Part shown: positions 62,002 through 64,000 of the stretch, piece by piece
How positions within the stretch are numbered: the stretch's first letter is position 1
Layout: each line of letters starts with the position of its first letter
Source of the DNA: Desulfobulbus alkaliphilus
GTDB lineage: Bacteria; Desulfobacterota; Desulfobulbia; Desulfobulbales; Desulfobulbaceae
DNA length: 64,000 nucleotides
Assembly: GCF_016918545.1 (NCBI RefSeq)
Contig: NZ_JAFFQC010000002.1
Location: 124,001 to 188,000, forward strand
Direction: 5' to 3'
Translations under genes and position numbers: made by a program
Notes under the pieces: model-generated
Seen by the model: only the letters and a program-made list of their open reading frames with translations
What the model was told of the DNA's origin: nothing
Databases searched by the model: none

Positions 62002-63278
62002 TGAATTTCCCCTTGATCGTACAAAAGTCTTGGGTTGAGGCGCCTGCCGGTGACAAGGAGCCAGAGAGAGGAGAGCAACGCCGCAATCGAGAGGGCGACG
62101 AGGCAGAACATGATCAGGACTCCCGGCTCATCGACGGTTGTAGCCAACCAGAGAACCGCTGCCAGGTACAAAGCGCAGAGAGAATATCCAAGAGGCAGAG
62201 GTGATCGTTTCAGCTTCCGCAACCGCCTGGCGGCAGCGTAGCAGAGCATGGCGACGGTCAGCAACCAGAGTAGCAGGCTCCCATGGATAAAGGTCTCAAG
62301 CTGACTGCTGCCGGCAAGACCGGCGGCCAGTGCGAGGCCGATGCTGGCGCTGTAAAGAACTGAAAATACTCGTTCCTGATTAGCCGAAAGAGGGCGAGGG
62401 GAAAAAGCAACCGACATGTGCCGCAAGGAAGTGTTGGCCAAGAGAAAAAGACCATTAACCACTCCGCAGGTCCCGGAGATCACGGCAATCGTCATGATCA
62501 TACTGCCGGAGTGACCTAATATTTCCCGGGCAACAAGGACATGAGGCAGGGTCGATGCGGCGAGGGTTTCACCTGGCACATGGCCCAGCGAAACCGCCGC
62601 CCAGAGAGCGTAGACCGCCCCGCCGATCATCAAAGCTCCTACCACCCCTGCTGCCCCCTGCTTCGCCTCCTCCACAGGCCGCGTCTGGTCGTACCCCAGA
62701 AACAGCAACAAGGCGATAAACAAACCCGTTGGACTGAAGATGACGGAAAGAACCGGCAACGACAAAGTGGACAGACCCGGTAACAACGCCGGCAGGCCTG
62801 CAGCAATGAGCACCAGGAGACAGACAACTGTCACTCCGACAAAGAACACCTGCACCATGACCGCAATGCGCCGACTAATCAGATGAAGGACAAGGATACA
62901 GGCCAGCAGCACAGCACTGAAGGCAAAAGCAGGAAAGCGATACCAAACAGTTTCGTTAAAGGCAAAACCAGCGGTGACCAGCATACCTGTAGGTAAAAAC
63001 AGAACCAGACAGAGACGACTGGCCAGCAGCATGGCCATGGCGGGAACGACGCCGATCGCATCGGCGAGCTTGCCAAAGGTCGGTGAATCAGGGTAAGAGT
63101 TCAAGTTCGGTTTGTGCAGAAGTGCCGCAGCCAGAGAGGACACCACCAGACCACCGCCCAGGGAAAGGAAAAAACCCGCCCCAGCGACGCCGATACTGTT
63201 ACCCAGAATTATCAGAGCTTCCGGGGAAAGCATCCAGGCCAGGATACAACCGGAAACAAGCAGAAAAGAAACCGTCAT
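61998..63278 (-). CDS. APC superfamily amino-acid permease-like transporter
   Basis: A 426-aa integral membrane protein with about 12 helices. It opens LSPEALIILGNSIGVAGAGFFLSLGGGL and has FLGYDQTRPVEEAKQG in the middle, the pattern of the APC amino-acid/polyamine family. The substrate is unknown. The start ATG at 63278 has GAGG six bases upstream. Its stop overlaps the start of the rhodanese gene by four bases, so the two are co-expressed. Confidence 0.85.
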   Translation of the reverse strand: MTVSFLLVSGCILAWMLSPEALIILGNSIGVAGAGFFLSLGGGLVVSSLAAALLHKPNLNSYPDSPTFGKLADAIGVVPAMAMLLASRLCLVLFLPTGMLVTAGFAFNETVWYRFPAFAFSAVLLACILVLHLISRRIAVMVQVFFVGVTVVCLLVLIAAGLPALLPGLSTLSLPVLSVIFSPTGLFIALLLFLGYDQTRPVEEAKQGAAGVVGALMIGGAVYALWAAVSLGHVPGETLAASTLPHVLVAREILGHSGSMIMTIAVISGTCGVVNGLFLLANTSLRHMSVAFSPRPLSANQERVFSVLYSASIGLALAAGLAGSSQLETFIHGSLLLWLLTVAMLCYAAARRLRKLKRSPLPLGYSLCALYLAAVLWLATTVDEPGVLIMFCLVALSIAALLSSLWLLVTGRRLNPRLLYDQGEIQ

Positions 63279-63618
63279 GCTGCCTCGCACGGTGAAAAGC
63301 CCTCATGATCACCCCAGTCACCTCAGATCCCGGATACCTCGGTTGTACTGTTCCCGCCGCATGCACACCTGAAAAACACTTGCGGCGAGAGAGCCATCAT
63401 GCTTAATTGAGAATGTAACCTTTTTTCACCAACGCCTGCCATATTTTTTCACTCTTGGTTGCTTTCCCTGTCCTCATTACTGGCCCAAAGTACTCTCGGA
63501 GTAATTGATCATGATACCATCCACCGTCCACATCCGCAATTTATGACCACATAGGTTTTCCCTACTGGATCAGCATATTTCCAGCAGATACGAGACCCAT
63601 GTGCCGTTTGCCTAATTG
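63279..63618. other. Intergenic region between divergent APC permease and spermidine-synthase-like gene
   Basis: About 340 bases. Apart from the possible remnant at 63403-63531 I see no clear promoter, repeat or hairpin. Confidence 0.4.
63403..63531 (-). pseudogene. Possible C-terminal gene remnant
   Basis: A 42-codon frame with protein-like composition (GWYHDQLLREYFGP, SEKIWQALVKKGYILN) that ends in TAA. A stop lies just upstream, no ribosome site is present, and the region is AT-richer than the neighbours. It may be the tail of a lost gene; chance is not excluded. Confidence 0.25.
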
Positions 63619-64000
63619 ATGAAAACACGAATTTACATCGCCATCCTCGTGATGGGATTCAGCGGCCTGGTTGCCCAGATCCTGCTTTTACGGGAAATGT
63701 TGATCGTTTTTTCCGGCAACGAGCTGAGCATCGGCCTCATCCTCGCCAACTGGTTGATTCTCGAAGCGCTTGGATGTTTCTTTCTTGGCCGGATAGCTGA
63801 AAAATCTCCGCATCAGCTGGAAACGTTCTCCCTGATGACAGTGCTGTTCTTCTCCTTTGTTCTCGTTGCCATTTTTCTGACTCGAACCCTGAAAAACACC
63901 CTCGGAGTGTCCATCGGAGAAAGTATCGGTCTGGTGCCGATGTTCTTCTCCTCCTTGCTGATTCTGCTGCCGGTCAGTCTTCTGCACGGGGCCTTGTTTC
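63619..64000 (+). CDS. Spermidine-synthase-like membrane protein (5' part, cut by window end)
   Basis: The first 127 codons of a gene that runs off the window. The start MKTRIYIAILVMGFSGLVAQILLLREM and FSGNELSIGLILANWLILEALGCFFLGR match the multi-helix N-terminal part of the fused membrane/spermidine-synthase-like proteins common in Desulfobacterota. At least four helices are visible. The ribosome site is weak. The catalytic domain, if present, lies outside. Confidence 0.75.
   Translation, partial: MKTRIYIAILVMGFSGLVAQILLLREMLIVFSGNELSIGLILANWLILEALGCFFLGRIAEKSPHQLETFSLMTVLFFSFVLVAIFLTRTLKNTLGVSIGESIGLVPMFFSSLLILLPVSLLHGALF

Overview
The window carries ordinary, densely packed bacterial chromosomal genes. 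I infer a sulfate-reducer-like Desulfobacterota host, most likely in or near Desulfobulbales. The grounds are TAXI-type TRAP transport, several CACHE/GAF/PAS sensor kinases, a class III pantothenate kinase, GC-rich codon use, a probable selenocysteine UGA and the spermidine-synthase-like membrane protein at the right edge. This placement was made from gene content only.

Layout. 0.2-11.4 kb: signalling genes on the minus strand (GAF/PAS kinase, receiver, NtrC-type regulator, CACHE hybrid kinase) with thiL and a Cys-cluster protein. 11.5-15.8 kb: comM/yifB and trmN6, where a HipA/YjjJ-like gene is bracketed by a duplicated 3' end of yifB. 16-26.8 kb: queD and queE (deazaguanine synthesis), a surface-polysaccharide group (glycosyltransferase, nucleotide-sugar dehydrogenase, sulfatase-type membrane transferase), an outer-membrane barrel, ldcA, coaX and cutA. 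27.1-32.8 kb: a coupled operon of compact topoisomerase subunits B and A and an aspartate ammonia-lyase with an N-terminal cyclic-nucleotide-binding-like domain. 32.9-44.3 kb: Fsr-like exporter, aguA-aguB, a ferric-reductase-like flavoprotein, a yceI gene behind Fur-like sites, GT2, SDR, TraX-like, DtxR family, hydrolase and dCMP deaminase. 44.3-49.9 kb: TAXI receptor, fused TRAP permease, universal stress protein and msrAB. 50-55.2 kb: a complete thiSGHFEC operon behind a promoter, TPP riboswitch and intrinsic terminator. 55.8-64 kb: cell-wall hydrolase, NifU-like, recD2, an MDR reductase, a decayed GMC oxidoreductase, and an operon of APC permease, probable selenocysteine rhodanese and a 47-aa protein. 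A spermidine-synthase-like gene runs off the edge.

The dominant unexplained signal is an interspersed family of about 218-bp non-autonomous elements, with about 13-14 full, deleted or half copies. They have 13-bp inverted ends (CCTGAATCCGTGA), 5-bp target duplications at several copies, a central UUCG-type hairpin and no transposase in the window. They lie almost only between genes, often touching stop or start codons; in three genes the repeat end itself supplies the last codons and the stop. One copy is interrupted by a second 179-bp element with its own 13-bp ends and an 8-bp duplication, and that element carries a REP-like inverted pair.

The best single-gene find is a rhodanese reading frame with an in-frame UGA where I recall relatives having Cys (YCA-UGA-PNE), followed at the right distance by a small hairpin with an AGGUU loop.
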